Source: Brumimicrobium glaciale
Lineage (GTDB): Bacteria > Bacteroidota > Bacteroidia > Flavobacteriales_D > Crocinitomicaceae
Reading direction: 5' to 3'
NCBI RefSeq assembly: GCF_004152935.1
Contig: NZ_SETE01000006.1
Span: 248,001 to 312,000 of the forward strand
DNA: 64,000 nt
Positions within the stretch are counted from its first letter, which is position 1; each line of letters starts with the position of its first letter. Below the pieces are notes generated by a model. That model saw only the letters and a program-made list of their open reading frames with translations, did not search any database and was not told the origin of the DNA. The position numbers were made by a program, and so were the translations under genes. This document shows, in pieces, positions 27,050 to 35,597 of this stretch.

Positions 27050-27592
27050 ATGAGTAAGAGAATTTCAGACAAAATGGAGAAGCTATTGAACAATCAAATG
27101 ACAATGGAAGCTTATCAATCACAAGTATATTTATCTTATGGTTCTTGGGCAGAAGTTAACGGATACCCAGGAATAGCAACTTTTTTATACGGACACATGC
27201 AGGAAGAACGTGAGCACATGTTCAAATTATTAAAATACATCAACGAAAGAGGAGGAGCGACAAAAATTGAAGCAATTAAAGCTGCTCCAGCCAATCCAAA
27301 AGATTTAGGAGATTGTTTCCAAAAGATTTTACAACACGAAATTGACAATTCAAAAGAAATTGATAAAATCGTAAATCTTGCATACGAGGAAAAGGATTGG
27401 TCTACATTTAGTTTCGGACAATGGTTCGTTCAAGAGCAAATTGAAGAAGAAGCTTTAATTAATGACGTAATCGATAAATATAACTTGGCTGCTGGAGATG
27501 GAAAAGGAGGGAACTCTAATCTTTATGACATGGACAAAGATTTGGCAACCGCATCTCAAGAAGGTGATATGCCAAGGGAGGAAAAGATATAA
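27050..27592 (+). CDS. ftnA: ferritin (bacterial FtnA type)
   Basis: The 180-residue protein is a non-haem ferritin that oxidises Fe(II) and stores iron in a 24-mer shell. The four-helix bundle shows ferroxidase ligands in MTMEAYQSQVYL (E20), EEREHM (E53, H56), HEIDNSKEI and QEQIEEE. No haem-binding Met typical of bacterioferritin is evident. The C-terminus is about 15 residues longer than in E. coli FtnA, with a Gly-rich and acidic tail (GDGKGGNSNLYDMDKDL). It is monocistronic, ending at a terminator shared with trxA. I saw no clear iron operator upstream. Confidence 0.93.
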   Translation: MSKRISDKMEKLLNNQMTMEAYQSQVYLSYGSWAEVNGYPGIATFLYGHMQEEREHMFKLLKYINERGGATKIEAIKAAPANPKDLGDCFQKILQHEIDNSKEIDKIVNLAYEEKDWSTFSFGQWFVQEQIEEEALINDVIDKYNLAAGDGKGGNSNLYDMDKDLATASQEGDMPREEKI

Positions 27593-27613
27593 AAGAAAAG
27601 ATATAAAAAAAAA

Positions 27614-27649
27614 TGCGCATCAGATTAACTGATGCGCAATTTTTTTTTA
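27614..27649. terminator. bidirectional intrinsic terminator (ftnA / trxA)
   Basis: A 10-bp perfect stem (TGCGCATCAG at 27614-27623 with CTGATGCGCA at 27629-27638) has an A run on its left and a T run on its right. It can therefore stop both the ferritin gene (+) and the converging thioredoxin gene (-). Confidence 0.93.
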
Positions 27650-27661
27650 TAAAACGAATGC

Positions 27662-27979
27662 TTACATTATAGCATCTAATTTACTTTTCAACTGCTCCTT
27701 AGGAACTGCTCCAATTGATTTGTCAGCAACTTCACCATTTTTGATAAACAAAACTGTTGGGATGTTACGTACTCCAAATTTAGCTGAAACTCCAGGGTTT
27801 GCGTCTACATCAACTTTTCCGATAAGTGCTTTTCCTTCATATTCACCGTGCATTTCATCGATAATTGGCCCGATTAATCTACATGGTCCACACCATTCTG
27901 CCCAAAAGTCAATTAAAACTGGTTTGTCTGACTTCATTACTAACTCATCAAAATTCGCATCTGTTATTTCTACTGCCAT
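27662..27979 (-). CDS. trxA: thioredoxin
   Basis: A cytoplasmic thioredoxin of 105 residues, the normal length. The active site WAEWCGPCR (C30, C33), D25 in LIDFWAEW, the cis-Pro loop NIPTVLFIKNGE (about 72-83) and the terminal helix are all in place. It reduces disulphides of client enzymes, being recharged by thioredoxin reductase, which is not in this window. The gene is monocistronic and convergent with ferritin. No signal peptide is present. Confidence 0.97.
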   Translation of the reverse strand: MAVEITDANFDELVMKSDKPVLIDFWAEWCGPCRLIGPIIDEMHGEYEGKALIGKVDVDANPGVSAKFGVRNIPTVLFIKNGEVADKSIGAVPKEQLKSKLDAIM

Positions 27980-28114
27980 AGTTGTATTTTTTATTTGTTA
28001 TTGTTCTTTTGAATATTCAATTTATAAATATAAACCTTCATCCTCGATTTATCAAACTTTTTGCCAACTCTAATTTAAAGACAGATTGGCACAAAATCGA
28101 TTAAGAAAGCGACA

Positions 28115-29905
28115 TTAACTGTCTATAAGTCCCATTTTACGCAATAAGAAGCTTGCATTCATGTTCTTTGCTACACCGTTACGAATGCAATAATCAAAGG
28201 AAATATCATCGCCATTTATTTCTGTGTCAAAGTATTTGTTGACCACACTTGTATAAACATTCGCCAAGTTTGTCAATGACAAATCATGTGTTGCAATAAT
28301 TCCTCGTGCTTCTAATTGATTTAATTTCTGTAAGAATTTCGCCGAACCTTCTTCTTTGTCTTTTGAATTTGTCCCTTTCAAAATTTCATCTAATATGATA
28401 AAAACGTTTTCGCCACGTTCTATTGCATCAACGATAAAGCGCAAACGCAATAATTCAGCATGGAAGTATGAAGTTTCATCTTTCAAATCATCACTTGTTC
28501 GCATGCTGGAATATAAATGCATGTCAGGGAAAACGAACTTCTCAGCGAAAACATGAAATCCTGCTCTGGCTAACATTAAATTTACTCCAATGCTTCTTAA
28601 GAATGTACTTTTTCCTGCCATGTTGGGCCCTGTAACAATTGCGAATTGTTGAATTGAAGAAAGCGTAAAATCGTTACTCACCAATTTCTGTAAAGGAATT
28701 ATCGGGTGACCTAATTTAATCAATTCAATTGCCCCATCTTTTTTATCTGTCAATGAAGGAGCAGTTGTGTTTTTCTCAAAATTGTATCTGAAAATGGCTC
28801 CACTGATCAAAGCTTCCATTTCATAAACGATTTCTTCCCATCGTTCCACGTGTGATGCATATTGATTGTTCCATTTTTCCATGCTAATCAACAAACGAAA
28901 ATCCCAAGCGAAGAAGAAGTTCAAGACAATTGCCACAAGAATATTATTTCTGAATTCCGCCTGTTTTACTAATTTAGAAAGTTCAGTTAATCCTTGTTTA
29001 CCATTGTTTTCAGCTTGGAACAATTCTTTATGATAATCCTTCATTAACTTTGATGAGAAATTTTCTTGTTCCATTCTCATCAATTGATTGCGCATCGCAG
29101 CTACTCTAAATCCAACTTTTGAAAGTGATTGATGCAATTGATTTGTGGTTTTTAAAGATTGTCGAATTGGAATAAAAATAATAATAGCAGCAATTGCAAA
29201 GTGAATTCCACCGATAAAATCAAAATAATAAGCCGCAAAAGCTACAAAGGCCAATATTGGAGAAACTATTTTCATAATTTTCATCCAAGATTTAACAGGG
29301 TATTTTTCTTTCGCTAAATCAGCAATACTTACTTCAGTTGCTTCTTTGTTCAATGTACTTCCGTGAGCCAAATAATCTTGATACCATTCTTTTTTGTCCT
29401 TCAATTCATCAGTCGCTTCTGCACTTTCTAATGGTGTTTCAATTCCATTTAAAAGGCGTTTAACCAATGCTTTTTCTCCTTTTTTGGTTACTGTTCTGTT
29501 GAATAATTGAAAGAAACTTCCTTTCCCAAAAATATCCATGTCATAACTAAATGGATGTTGCGGATTTATATATTCTTCGCCATCATCAAAGCTTGAAAAA
29601 TCATGGTGACTTCCCTTGATCTCATTTTCATTGATGCGAATAAGTGCTTTTACGTAATTTAATCGGTCTTTGTTTTCCGCGCTTTTCCTAACGAAAATCA
29701 AGAATAAAATAACCGTAGCCACAATTCCTAAAGCAGAATAACCGCCATAAGGATAAGTGAAATAAGCTAAAATTCCGATGGATAAGAATGAAATCAAGCG
29801 CACCGCAACCCAGATGCGCGAACGTTTTGTGTATTTTTTTAGCTCAATAGTTAATTCTTCTATTCTCTTTTTATAAAATGCTGTTGAATAATTCTCTTTT
29901 GTCAT
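28115..29905 (-). CDS. membrane-anchored MutS-like ATPase
   Basis: The 596-residue protein has a C-terminal MutS domain V ATPase with Walker A GPNMAGKST (426-434), the conserved RTSDDLKDETSYFHAELLR segment, Walker B FIILDEIL and an HDLSL switch. Unlike true MutS it has no mismatch-recognition domain. Instead the N-terminal half carries two hydrophobic hairpins (about 31-75 and 208-250) that should anchor it in the inner membrane with the ATPase in the cytoplasm. A short clamp-like helical region lies between. Such proteins are annotated as MutS-related in Bacteroidota, but their role is not known to me. It is monocistronic. Confidence 0.85.
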   Translation of the reverse strand: MTKENYSTAFYKKRIEELTIELKKYTKRSRIWVAVRLISFLSIGILAYFTYPYGGYSALGIVATVILFLIFVRKSAENKDRLNYVKALIRINENEIKGSHHDFSSFDDGEEYINPQHPFSYDMDIFGKGSFFQLFNRTVTKKGEKALVKRLLNGIETPLESAEATDELKDKKEWYQDYLAHGSTLNKEATEVSIADLAKEKYPVKSWMKIMKIVSPILAFVAFAAYYFDFIGGIHFAIAAIIIFIPIRQSLKTTNQLHQSLSKVGFRVAAMRNQLMRMEQENFSSKLMKDYHKELFQAENNGKQGLTELSKLVKQAEFRNNILVAIVLNFFFAWDFRLLISMEKWNNQYASHVERWEEIVYEMEALISGAIFRYNFEKNTTAPSLTDKKDGAIELIKLGHPIIPLQKLVSNDFTLSSIQQFAIVTGPNMAGKSTFLRSIGVNLMLARAGFHVFAEKFVFPDMHLYSSMRTSDDLKDETSYFHAELLRLRFIVDAIERGENVFIILDEILKGTNSKDKEEGSAKFLQKLNQLEARGIIATHDLSLTNLANVYTSVVNKYFDTEINGDDISFDYCIRNGVAKNMNASFLLRKMGLIDS

Positions 29906-30022
29906 TTCCTTATTAACTCTATTTAATTTCTGCTTTTAAACAGTTATTTTGGTACTAAATTATAAATAAGTTCAAAAGAATAAGTTTTAGCTGCTCCGTG
30001 TTTCCAAACAGAGACTAAATCC

Positions 30023-30030
30023 TAACTTTG
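30023..30030 (+). promoter_or_regulatory. TAnnTTTG -7 element abutting EamA gene
   Basis: TAACTTTG at 30023-30030 is an exact TAnnTTTG match, and the ATG follows only five bases later at 30036. Transcription would begin at or beside the start codon, giving a leaderless or nearly leaderless mRNA. Confidence 0.6.
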
Positions 30031-30035
30031 CACCC

Positions 30036-30959
30036 ATGAATAAAGGCATTCTGTATATGATACTTTCGGGACTGTGCTACATTATAGTCAATGTCCTGGT
30101 CAAAATTCTCGGACAAGGTCCAGATCAAACCATCATATCAGGTTTACAAAAATACCCAATCCCTGAAATAATCCTATTCAGATCCATCATAACATTTTCG
30201 ATTTGTTTGGCGGTCATCAAAGCCAAAGGAATTCCATTGTTCGGACACAACAAAAAATGGCTGGTCATAAGAGGAGTAACAGGAACCATCGCGCTGACAT
30301 TATATTTCTACACCTTAAATAATTTACCGATTGCTATAGCAGCGACAATTCAATATTTAAGTCCGATTTTCACGGTATTGCTGGCTATTTTTATTCTGAA
30401 AGAAAAAGTAAAACCCATTCAAGGCTTGTTTTTCCTCATCGCATTTCTAGGAATTGTCTTTATCAGTTTCTCTAAATACTTTAGTGAAGACAACTCCATT
30501 TCGAACATAAATCCGTGGTGGATTGTAGTTGGAATCTGTTCTGCTGCCTTTGCTGGAATGGCGTACAATGCAATCGCAAAATGTCGATACACCGATGCGC
30601 CAATTACAGTTGTCTTCTATTTCCCATTAATCGCGATTCCTATCATGGCAGTCCTCACCGCTTTCGATTATGTTGTTCCACAGGGAAAAGAATGGGGAGT
30701 CATTTTGGTGATTGGAGTTTTTACGCATATCGCACAAATTTTTGCTACGAAATCATTGCACGCTGCAAATACTGCTACGGTAACACCATTTAAGTATTTG
30801 GGTTCTATTTATGCTTTTGTACTCGGATTGTTTTTGTTTGATGAGGTGATTTCTTTGTACGCTGTTGTAGGGATGTTGTTGATTATTGTTGGGGTTTTGG
30901 GGAATACTATTGTGAGAGGGCTGGTTTTGAAGGAGGAGAAGGTTGGGAAGGTGGAGTGA
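30036..30959 (+). CDS. EamA/DMT family transporter
   Basis: The 307-residue inner-membrane protein has ten predicted helices arranged as two EamA repeats (about 5-140 and 155-295) of the drug/metabolite transporter superfamily. The first repeat contains TGTIALTLYFYTLNNLPIAIAATIQYLSPIFTVLLAI, and the second ends with YLGSIYAFVLGLFLFDEVISLYAVVGMLLIIVGVL, both characteristic. Substrates in the family include amino acids, metabolites and drugs; none can be assigned here. The promoter element touches the start codon. It stands alone between the MutS-like gene (divergent) and the abiE locus. Confidence 0.9.
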   Translation: MNKGILYMILSGLCYIIVNVLVKILGQGPDQTIISGLQKYPIPEIILFRSIITFSICLAVIKAKGIPLFGHNKKWLVIRGVTGTIALTLYFYTLNNLPIAIAATIQYLSPIFTVLLAIFILKEKVKPIQGLFFLIAFLGIVFISFSKYFSEDNSISNINPWWIVVGICSAAFAGMAYNAIAKCRYTDAPITVVFYFPLIAIPIMAVLTAFDYVVPQGKEWGVILVIGVFTHIAQIFATKSLHAANTATVTPFKYLGSIYAFVLGLFLFDEVISLYAVVGMLLIIVGVLGNTIVRGLVLKEEKVGKVE

Positions 30960-30962
30960 TTG

Positions 30963-31012
30963 TGTAACCTATTTAGCATACTTTAGTTACACATTTTTTG
31001 AAATAGGTTACA
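30963..31012. repeat. 50-bp abiE upstream repeat, copy 1
   Basis: TGTAACCTATTT (30963-30974) and its complement AAATAGGTTACA (31001-31012) bound a 50-bp unit with an inner GTTACA. It is identical to copy 2 at 31062-31111 in 49 of 50 positions (C versus T in AGYATAC). Confidence 0.88.
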
Positions 31013-31053
31013 AGTATTTGTTCTATTATTGCAGCTTTATTCAAATATAATAT

Positions 31054-31111
31054 TAATTTTGTGTAACCTATTTAGTATACTTTAGTTACACATTTTTTGA
31101 AATAGGTTACA
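31054..31111 (+). promoter_or_regulatory. abiE promoter and operator (repeat copy 2)
   Basis: TAATTTTG (31054-31061), a TAnnTTTG -7 element, is directly followed by the second 50-bp repeat (31062-31111, 12-bp inverted arms). The repeat would cover the transcription start, 18 bp before the antitoxin ATG. AbiEi antitoxins are known to bind promoter inverted repeats and repress their own operon, so these repeats are the likely operators. Confidence 0.65.
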
Positions 31112-31129
31112 GAATTTTATCTTTTTAAG

Positions 31130-31726
31130 ATGTTAAGTACAGATGATAAAGTAGAGAGAAAAATAAAGCAACTCAAGCAAGGTGCAATTATTTTCACGGA
31201 GGATTTTCAAGACTTGGGAAGTCCTGGAGCTATAAAAATAGCTTTACATCGCTTAACTAAAAAAGGATTAATAAGCGACCTAGCACGCGGTATTTATGCA
31301 AAGCCCACATATAGTAAATTATTAAATAAAGATGTACTTCCTTCTCTAGAAGAAATTGCCATGGCTATAGCCAAAAGAGACAAGGCGCGCATATTACCAA
31401 CGGGCGTTTATGCGCAAAATGTATTGGGCTTATCTACGCAAGTGCCTTTAAAATTAGTTTACTTAACTGATGGTTCACCCAGAAAAATAAATATTGGAAA
31501 TCGTACGATACAATTTAAGAAAACTACAGCAAAAAACTTATCTTTAAAAGGTGAGATAAGTAAGTTAGTGGTTCAAGCGCTTAAAGAAATAGGTAAAGAC
31601 AACGCCACGGAATTAGAACTAGAAAAAATAGATAGATTATTACAAAAGGAGAATAAGAAAAATCTTAAACATGACATTGCTTTGGCTCCGCAGTGGATAT
31701 CGGAAATCATATCAAAATCACTATAA
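31130..31726 (+). CDS. AbiEi-like antitoxin (DUF6088, type IV TA)
   Basis: The 198-residue protein is the antitoxin and transcriptional repressor of an AbiE type IV toxin-antitoxin pair. The N-terminal winged helix (about 1-65: GAIIFTEDFQDLGSPGAIKIALHRLTKKGLISDLARGIYAKP) would bind the duplicated 50-bp repeats upstream. The C-terminal domain (about 70-198) neutralises the toxin in the AbiE model without forming a stable complex. Its stop codon overlaps the toxin's start (TAATG, 31724-31728), giving coupled translation. AbiE systems stop phage spread by growth arrest. The pair sits alone between housekeeping genes, like a recently acquired module. Confidence 0.85.
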   Translation: MLSTDDKVERKIKQLKQGAIIFTEDFQDLGSPGAIKIALHRLTKKGLISDLARGIYAKPTYSKLLNKDVLPSLEEIAMAIAKRDKARILPTGVYAQNVLGLSTQVPLKLVYLTDGSPRKINIGNRTIQFKKTTAKNLSLKGEISKLVVQALKEIGKDNATELELEKIDRLLQKENKKNLKHDIALAPQWISEIISKSL

Positions 31727-32733
31727 TGTCAGAACAAACATTTTATAACCTAAGTACACAAGGAAAACTTCAAGTTTTTAAAGAAGTGTCAGATGAGAAA
31801 AATCTGCCCATGTTCGCAATTGAAAAAGATTGGTGGGTTGTGCAAACTTTAGATATTATTTTTCAATTAGACATTGCAGAACATATTTTATTTAAAGGCG
31901 GAACGTCACTCAGCAAAGCTTGGCACGTAGTAAATCGATTTTCGGAAGATATAGATTTGGTGCTTAATAAAGAGTTTTTAGGTTTTCCTTCGGGACTCAT
32001 AAGTAAAACTCAGGTTAAAAAACTAAGAGCACGTTCTTTTGAATTTGTGACAACTACCTTTTACAAAGCATTACAAGAAGGATTTAAAGAGCGAGGTTTT
32101 AAAAATGTCACTTTTGATTTTGATAATTTGGGAGATGGTGATCAAGACCCGGTTTCTATTTTGATTTATTATCCGGCAGTTACTGAACATGCTGATTATA
32201 TATTGCCAAGAGTGAAAGTAGAGTTGGGTAGCCGCTCATTAATAGATCCATTTACCCATTGTAATGTTGTATCATTTGTTGGAGAACAATTTCCAAATCT
32301 TCCTTTTGCGGATCTTCCTATAAGTATACCTTGTGTTAATCCGGAGCGAACTTATTTAGAGAAATTATTTCTATTACACGAAGAATTTAAAAAGCCTCAA
32401 GAAAAAATACGTGTAGAACGATTGAGTAGACATTTGTATGATATTGCCAAAATCTATAAAAGCGAACATCAACCTAAAGTCTGTAATCAAGAATTAATTG
32501 TTTCAATTATAAAACACAGAGAACGTTTTAATGGCATGAGAGGAGTAGATTATGACACCTTGTTTCCGCCAAATCTTAATCCATTACCTCCTATCAATTT
32601 CATGAAAGCGTGGGAAGATGATTATAAAACTATGCAAGCGAATATGATTACTGAGGAAAGTCCTAGTTTTGAGGGTTTATTAGAATTAGTTCGCAAAGCA
32701 ATGCAAGAATATAACGCTTTGAAATTTGAATAA
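31726..32733 (+). CDS. AbiEii/AbiGii nucleotidyltransferase toxin
   Basis: The toxin of the pair, a DNA polymerase beta-like nucleotidyltransferase. The catalytic core is FKGGTSLSKAW (G58, G59, T60, S61) followed by RFSEDIDLVL with D75 and D77. Members such as AbiEii and MenT transfer nucleotides, in MenT to tRNA 3' ends, and arrest growth. Downstream conserved segments (VKVELGSRS, ERTYLEKLFLLHEEF, SRHLYDIAKI) match the family. I chose the ATG at 31726, overlapping the antitoxin stop, over a GTG 33 bp upstream that would extend the protein by an unconserved 11 residues. Length is then 335 residues. The catalytic residues are intact, so the toxin should be active. Confidence 0.88.
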   Translation: MSEQTFYNLSTQGKLQVFKEVSDEKNLPMFAIEKDWWVVQTLDIIFQLDIAEHILFKGGTSLSKAWHVVNRFSEDIDLVLNKEFLGFPSGLISKTQVKKLRARSFEFVTTTFYKALQEGFKERGFKNVTFDFDNLGDGDQDPVSILIYYPAVTEHADYILPRVKVELGSRSLIDPFTHCNVVSFVGEQFPNLPFADLPISIPCVNPERTYLEKLFLLHEEFKKPQEKIRVERLSRHLYDIAKIYKSEHQPKVCNQELIVSIIKHRERFNGMRGVDYDTLFPPNLNPLPPINFMKAWEDDYKTMQANMITEESPSFEGLLELVRKAMQEYNALKFE

Positions 32734-32780
32734 AGAATCAATTTTTAAACTGTACAATACAATCATCTAATCCAAACTCC

Positions 32781-32836
32781 TGTAACGTTTTCAATTATTT
32801 TTGTAACGTTTTGTAGTACGTTTTCGTTACAAAAAT
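32781..32836. repeat. TGTAACG direct and inverted repeats downstream of abiE
   Basis: TGTAACGTTTT occurs at 32781 and again at 32802. ATTTTTGTAACG (32797-32808) pairs with CGTTACAAAAAT (32825-32836), forming a 12-bp stem with a 16-nt loop. It may be the abiE terminator or another site for the antitoxin, since TGTAAC is also the outer word of the upstream repeats. The remaining spacer to 32978 shows nothing else. Confidence 0.55.
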
Positions 32837-32978
32837 TTACAAAACCATTACAAAAGTGGGTATTTCCATTTTGGAAACAACCACTTAGCGCATAGTCAAT
32901 ACAACGCATGTTTACCAAAACAAAATTCCTAATTAGCTATTCCTAACAAAAGCAAATATCCCAACACCAAAAAGCTTT

Positions 32979-35375
32979 CTACCTTTTTATCAATTTAACC
33001 ACATTTCCAAATTGGTCACCTACACGCAAAAAGTAGAATCCAGATTTGTAATTACTGAGATCTAATTCTGTATTGAGAAGTACAACTTTATCCTTCGCCA
33101 GTAATCTTCCACTTTGATCGAAAATCATATAGTTTTCACCAAGTAATTCATTCGTTACTTCAAGCGTAATTGATGCACTTGTCGGATTTGGAAATACTGA
33201 TATATCATTGGTCATTGAAATAAATTCTTCAATACTTAGCACGTCAATGTAGCCGTTATAGATAGTATGAAAAGTTTCATTTGTGATTATCGGAAGATTA
33301 AAATCAAAATAGATATCTGCTTCATTGTAAATCACACTTCCATAAGGTAAGTTCGGAACTTGATCAACTCTAAAAGTAGCAAATCCATTACTTTCTGGTT
33401 CGTTAGTCGTGCTGTCAGGCAATAAAATGTTGTTAAAAGTCCATTCTAATACATTGCCATTCAATAGTTCGAATGAGTAATTGTGACTAGAAACTCCTGG
33501 TGTAACAGTAAATAAATTCAATTGTGAATCCAACGTATCACGAATTATAACTGTGAAAGCTGTGTCCGTTCCAGTATTTTGGAATCTAATCAAATACTCT
33601 AATTGATCACCTCTAGAAATTCGATTTTCATCTGTCAAGCCTAAAGGAAAACCTTTTTTATCATTGGGATCATAGCTTCCTGTTAATTGCAAACAGTTAA
33701 TGTCAATAAATGGATCTGCGTCGTCCAAAGGATATAGGTTAACAATATTAGGTGTCCAATTCAGAATATCACCACATAATTCAATATGCGCGCTTGGATT
33801 AGAATTTCCAGGATGTAAAGGATGTTGCGGAACATTTATAATCCACGTTTGTCCTGTTGCTGGAAATACATATAAATGAGATTCTCCACCTGTTAAAATC
33901 AATGAATCAGCGAATGTCAAAACAGTATCTTTAAAAATCAAAACTGGAGCATAACATTGCATATCACCTGATCCAAGAGCTCCAGAATTAGTCACTTCAA
34001 AGTAGAGAGAATCATTTTGACACCAACCATCAACGCTAATGCTTGATTGATCATAAGGCAATGTGCAATGTATTGGCAATTGACCATTTGGGTTATAATT
34101 CAAAGGTAATCCAGGCAGCGTGTCCAAACTGCAGGGTTCAATTGGGAATAATTCCGCAGTATTACATATTGTTTGGCCCATAATAGCTTGACAATCTACC
34201 GTCGTTGCGATAACTATATTTTCTATTTGACCAGGATAAAAATCGCCAATCTCAAATTTAAAAGCATTGTTTCCTAGTGCAGTGTATGGATGTGAAGCAC
34301 TTGTTAATATCAGCGTAGTGTCTAACTGAACTTCAACAAAAGCATTTGACATAATTTCGGTCGCTGTAATCTCATTTTTTGTCTGAACAAAAACTGTAGC
34401 AGGAAAACATGGACGCGCTACTGGAGTAAGAATCGAAATATCAGGCCCTGCGCAAGGAATTGTGCTGAGCATACCAATAGGAGGAGATTGAACTAGAATA
34501 CTCGGATCAGTGACAGTGAAAGTCACTGAAGGTGAACAAGTAGGTATCCAAGTTGTAGTTGTATCCACAGTTGCTGTATATGTGCCAATTGGAAGGCTAT
34601 CAATATACCATACTCCTAGATTATCTGTTTGAACAACATAATTACCAGGATTAACTACAACCGTTAAGTTTTCAATTCCTAATTCAAGATTATCCACTGT
34701 GCAATTTTGATTAAAGTCTTGAAAAACATTACCTGAATGTCCCAGTAAAGTAGGATTTAAATCGAAGCCCCAGCCAAATAGATAACCATCATCTCCTCCC
34801 CAATTATCTTGAACAATGATTGTCCAATCACCATTTAAAGGGCACCCTATAAAGTTAGAGAAGCTTGTTTCTGGAAGGTAAACTCCATTTGGATTTACGG
34901 AGTTACCTTGAGTTAAGGTCGTTGGAATAGGGTTTGTTAAATAATCGGTAGCCATATCGCCGAAAGTATTGAAGACAGAGCTAAAGCAATAATCCCATCC
35001 AATCCCAGGGCCCGAATTTGATAAATCGATAGGATCACCTAGATACATACCACCACCACCAAATCCTCCTGAGAAAAATCCTCCAGCAGAATAAGAATTA
35101 ACTAAAGGTATTATAGTTCCGTTTGGGCATTTTAATCCAATTTCTAAATCACCAAGAAAGCTGTGTTCAATATTCATGCATACCGATTCCAAGTCAGCAG
35201 CTGATGTGATTTGAACTCCTGGAAATCCTGTTACTGTTAAATCAGATGTATATTGATTTCCATTTCCATCCGGAAGGAAAGTTAAGGTATTATCGTAAAA
35301 TGAACCATTTTGCGAAAACGCCAAAGTGGAACAAATAAGTAGTGTAAAGCTAGAGAGTATCTTAAATAATTTCAT
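32979..35375 (-). CDS. T9SS-secreted P-domain / DUF7619 surface protein
   Basis: The product of 798 residues is a large secreted protein. It has a signal peptide (MKLFKILSSFTLLICSTLAFSQ) and a proprotein-convertase-type P-domain (about 22-210: VCMNIEHSFLGDLEIGLKCP and CPLNGDWTIIVQDNWGG). A Cna-B/SdrD-like repeat covers about 215-290 (GNVFQDFNQNC). A DUF11/DUF7619-like region (about 560-700) contains DPNDKKGFP and YLIRFQNTGTDTAFTVIIRDTL. The last 75 residues are a type A sorting tail (VFPNPTSASITLEV to VVKLIKR) that routes it through the type IX system to the surface. I chose the ATG at 35375 over a TTG 21 bp upstream because the signal peptide begins there. No enzymatic domain is seen. Confidence 0.88.
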   Translation of the reverse strand: MKLFKILSSFTLLICSTLAFSQNGSFYDNTLTFLPDGNGNQYTSDLTVTGFPGVQITSAADLESVCMNIEHSFLGDLEIGLKCPNGTIIPLVNSYSAGGFFSGGFGGGGMYLGDPIDLSNSGPGIGWDYCFSSVFNTFGDMATDYLTNPIPTTLTQGNSVNPNGVYLPETSFSNFIGCPLNGDWTIIVQDNWGGDDGYLFGWGFDLNPTLLGHSGNVFQDFNQNCTVDNLELGIENLTVVVNPGNYVVQTDNLGVWYIDSLPIGTYTATVDTTTTWIPTCSPSVTFTVTDPSILVQSPPIGMLSTIPCAGPDISILTPVARPCFPATVFVQTKNEITATEIMSNAFVEVQLDTTLILTSASHPYTALGNNAFKFEIGDFYPGQIENIVIATTVDCQAIMGQTICNTAELFPIEPCSLDTLPGLPLNYNPNGQLPIHCTLPYDQSSISVDGWCQNDSLYFEVTNSGALGSGDMQCYAPVLIFKDTVLTFADSLILTGGESHLYVFPATGQTWIINVPQHPLHPGNSNPSAHIELCGDILNWTPNIVNLYPLDDADPFIDINCLQLTGSYDPNDKKGFPLGLTDENRISRGDQLEYLIRFQNTGTDTAFTVIIRDTLDSQLNLFTVTPGVSSHNYSFELLNGNVLEWTFNNILLPDSTTNEPESNGFATFRVDQVPNLPYGSVIYNEADIYFDFNLPIITNETFHTIYNGYIDVLSIEEFISMTNDISVFPNPTSASITLEVTNELLGENYMIFDQSGRLLAKDKVVLLNTELDLSNYKSGFYFLRVGDQFGNVVKLIKR

Positions 35376-35539
35376 AGTAGTCTGATTTTGTATCAAATGC
35401 TGAACAAATGTAATGAAACTTGAAAAAACTTCATCATTTAATTCATTAATAAAGGAAAGATTGATCTTCTTAAATCAGATGAGTAACAAATTAATTCCCA
35501 ACTCAAAAAAGAACATTCCAATATAACCCGCTCTTTTAC

Positions 35540-35569
35540 TTGCAAAAAAGACTGAACCTTTTAATTTTA
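35540..35569 (+). promoter_or_regulatory. Bacteroidota-type promoter of the imelysin gene
   Basis: TTG (35540-35542) and TAATTTTA (35562-35569) are separated by 19 bp, matching the phylum's TTG-N19-TAnnTTTG promoter except for the last base. The ATG is 28 bp further on. Confidence 0.55.
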
Positions 35570-35597
35570 CACTATAATTGAAACTAACAAATATTAC

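Noticed and set aside
31693-31725. GTG start giving the AbiEii toxin 11 more residues
   Set aside because: The ATG overlapping the antitoxin stop (TAATG) gives the usual N-terminus and a standard coupled arrangement.
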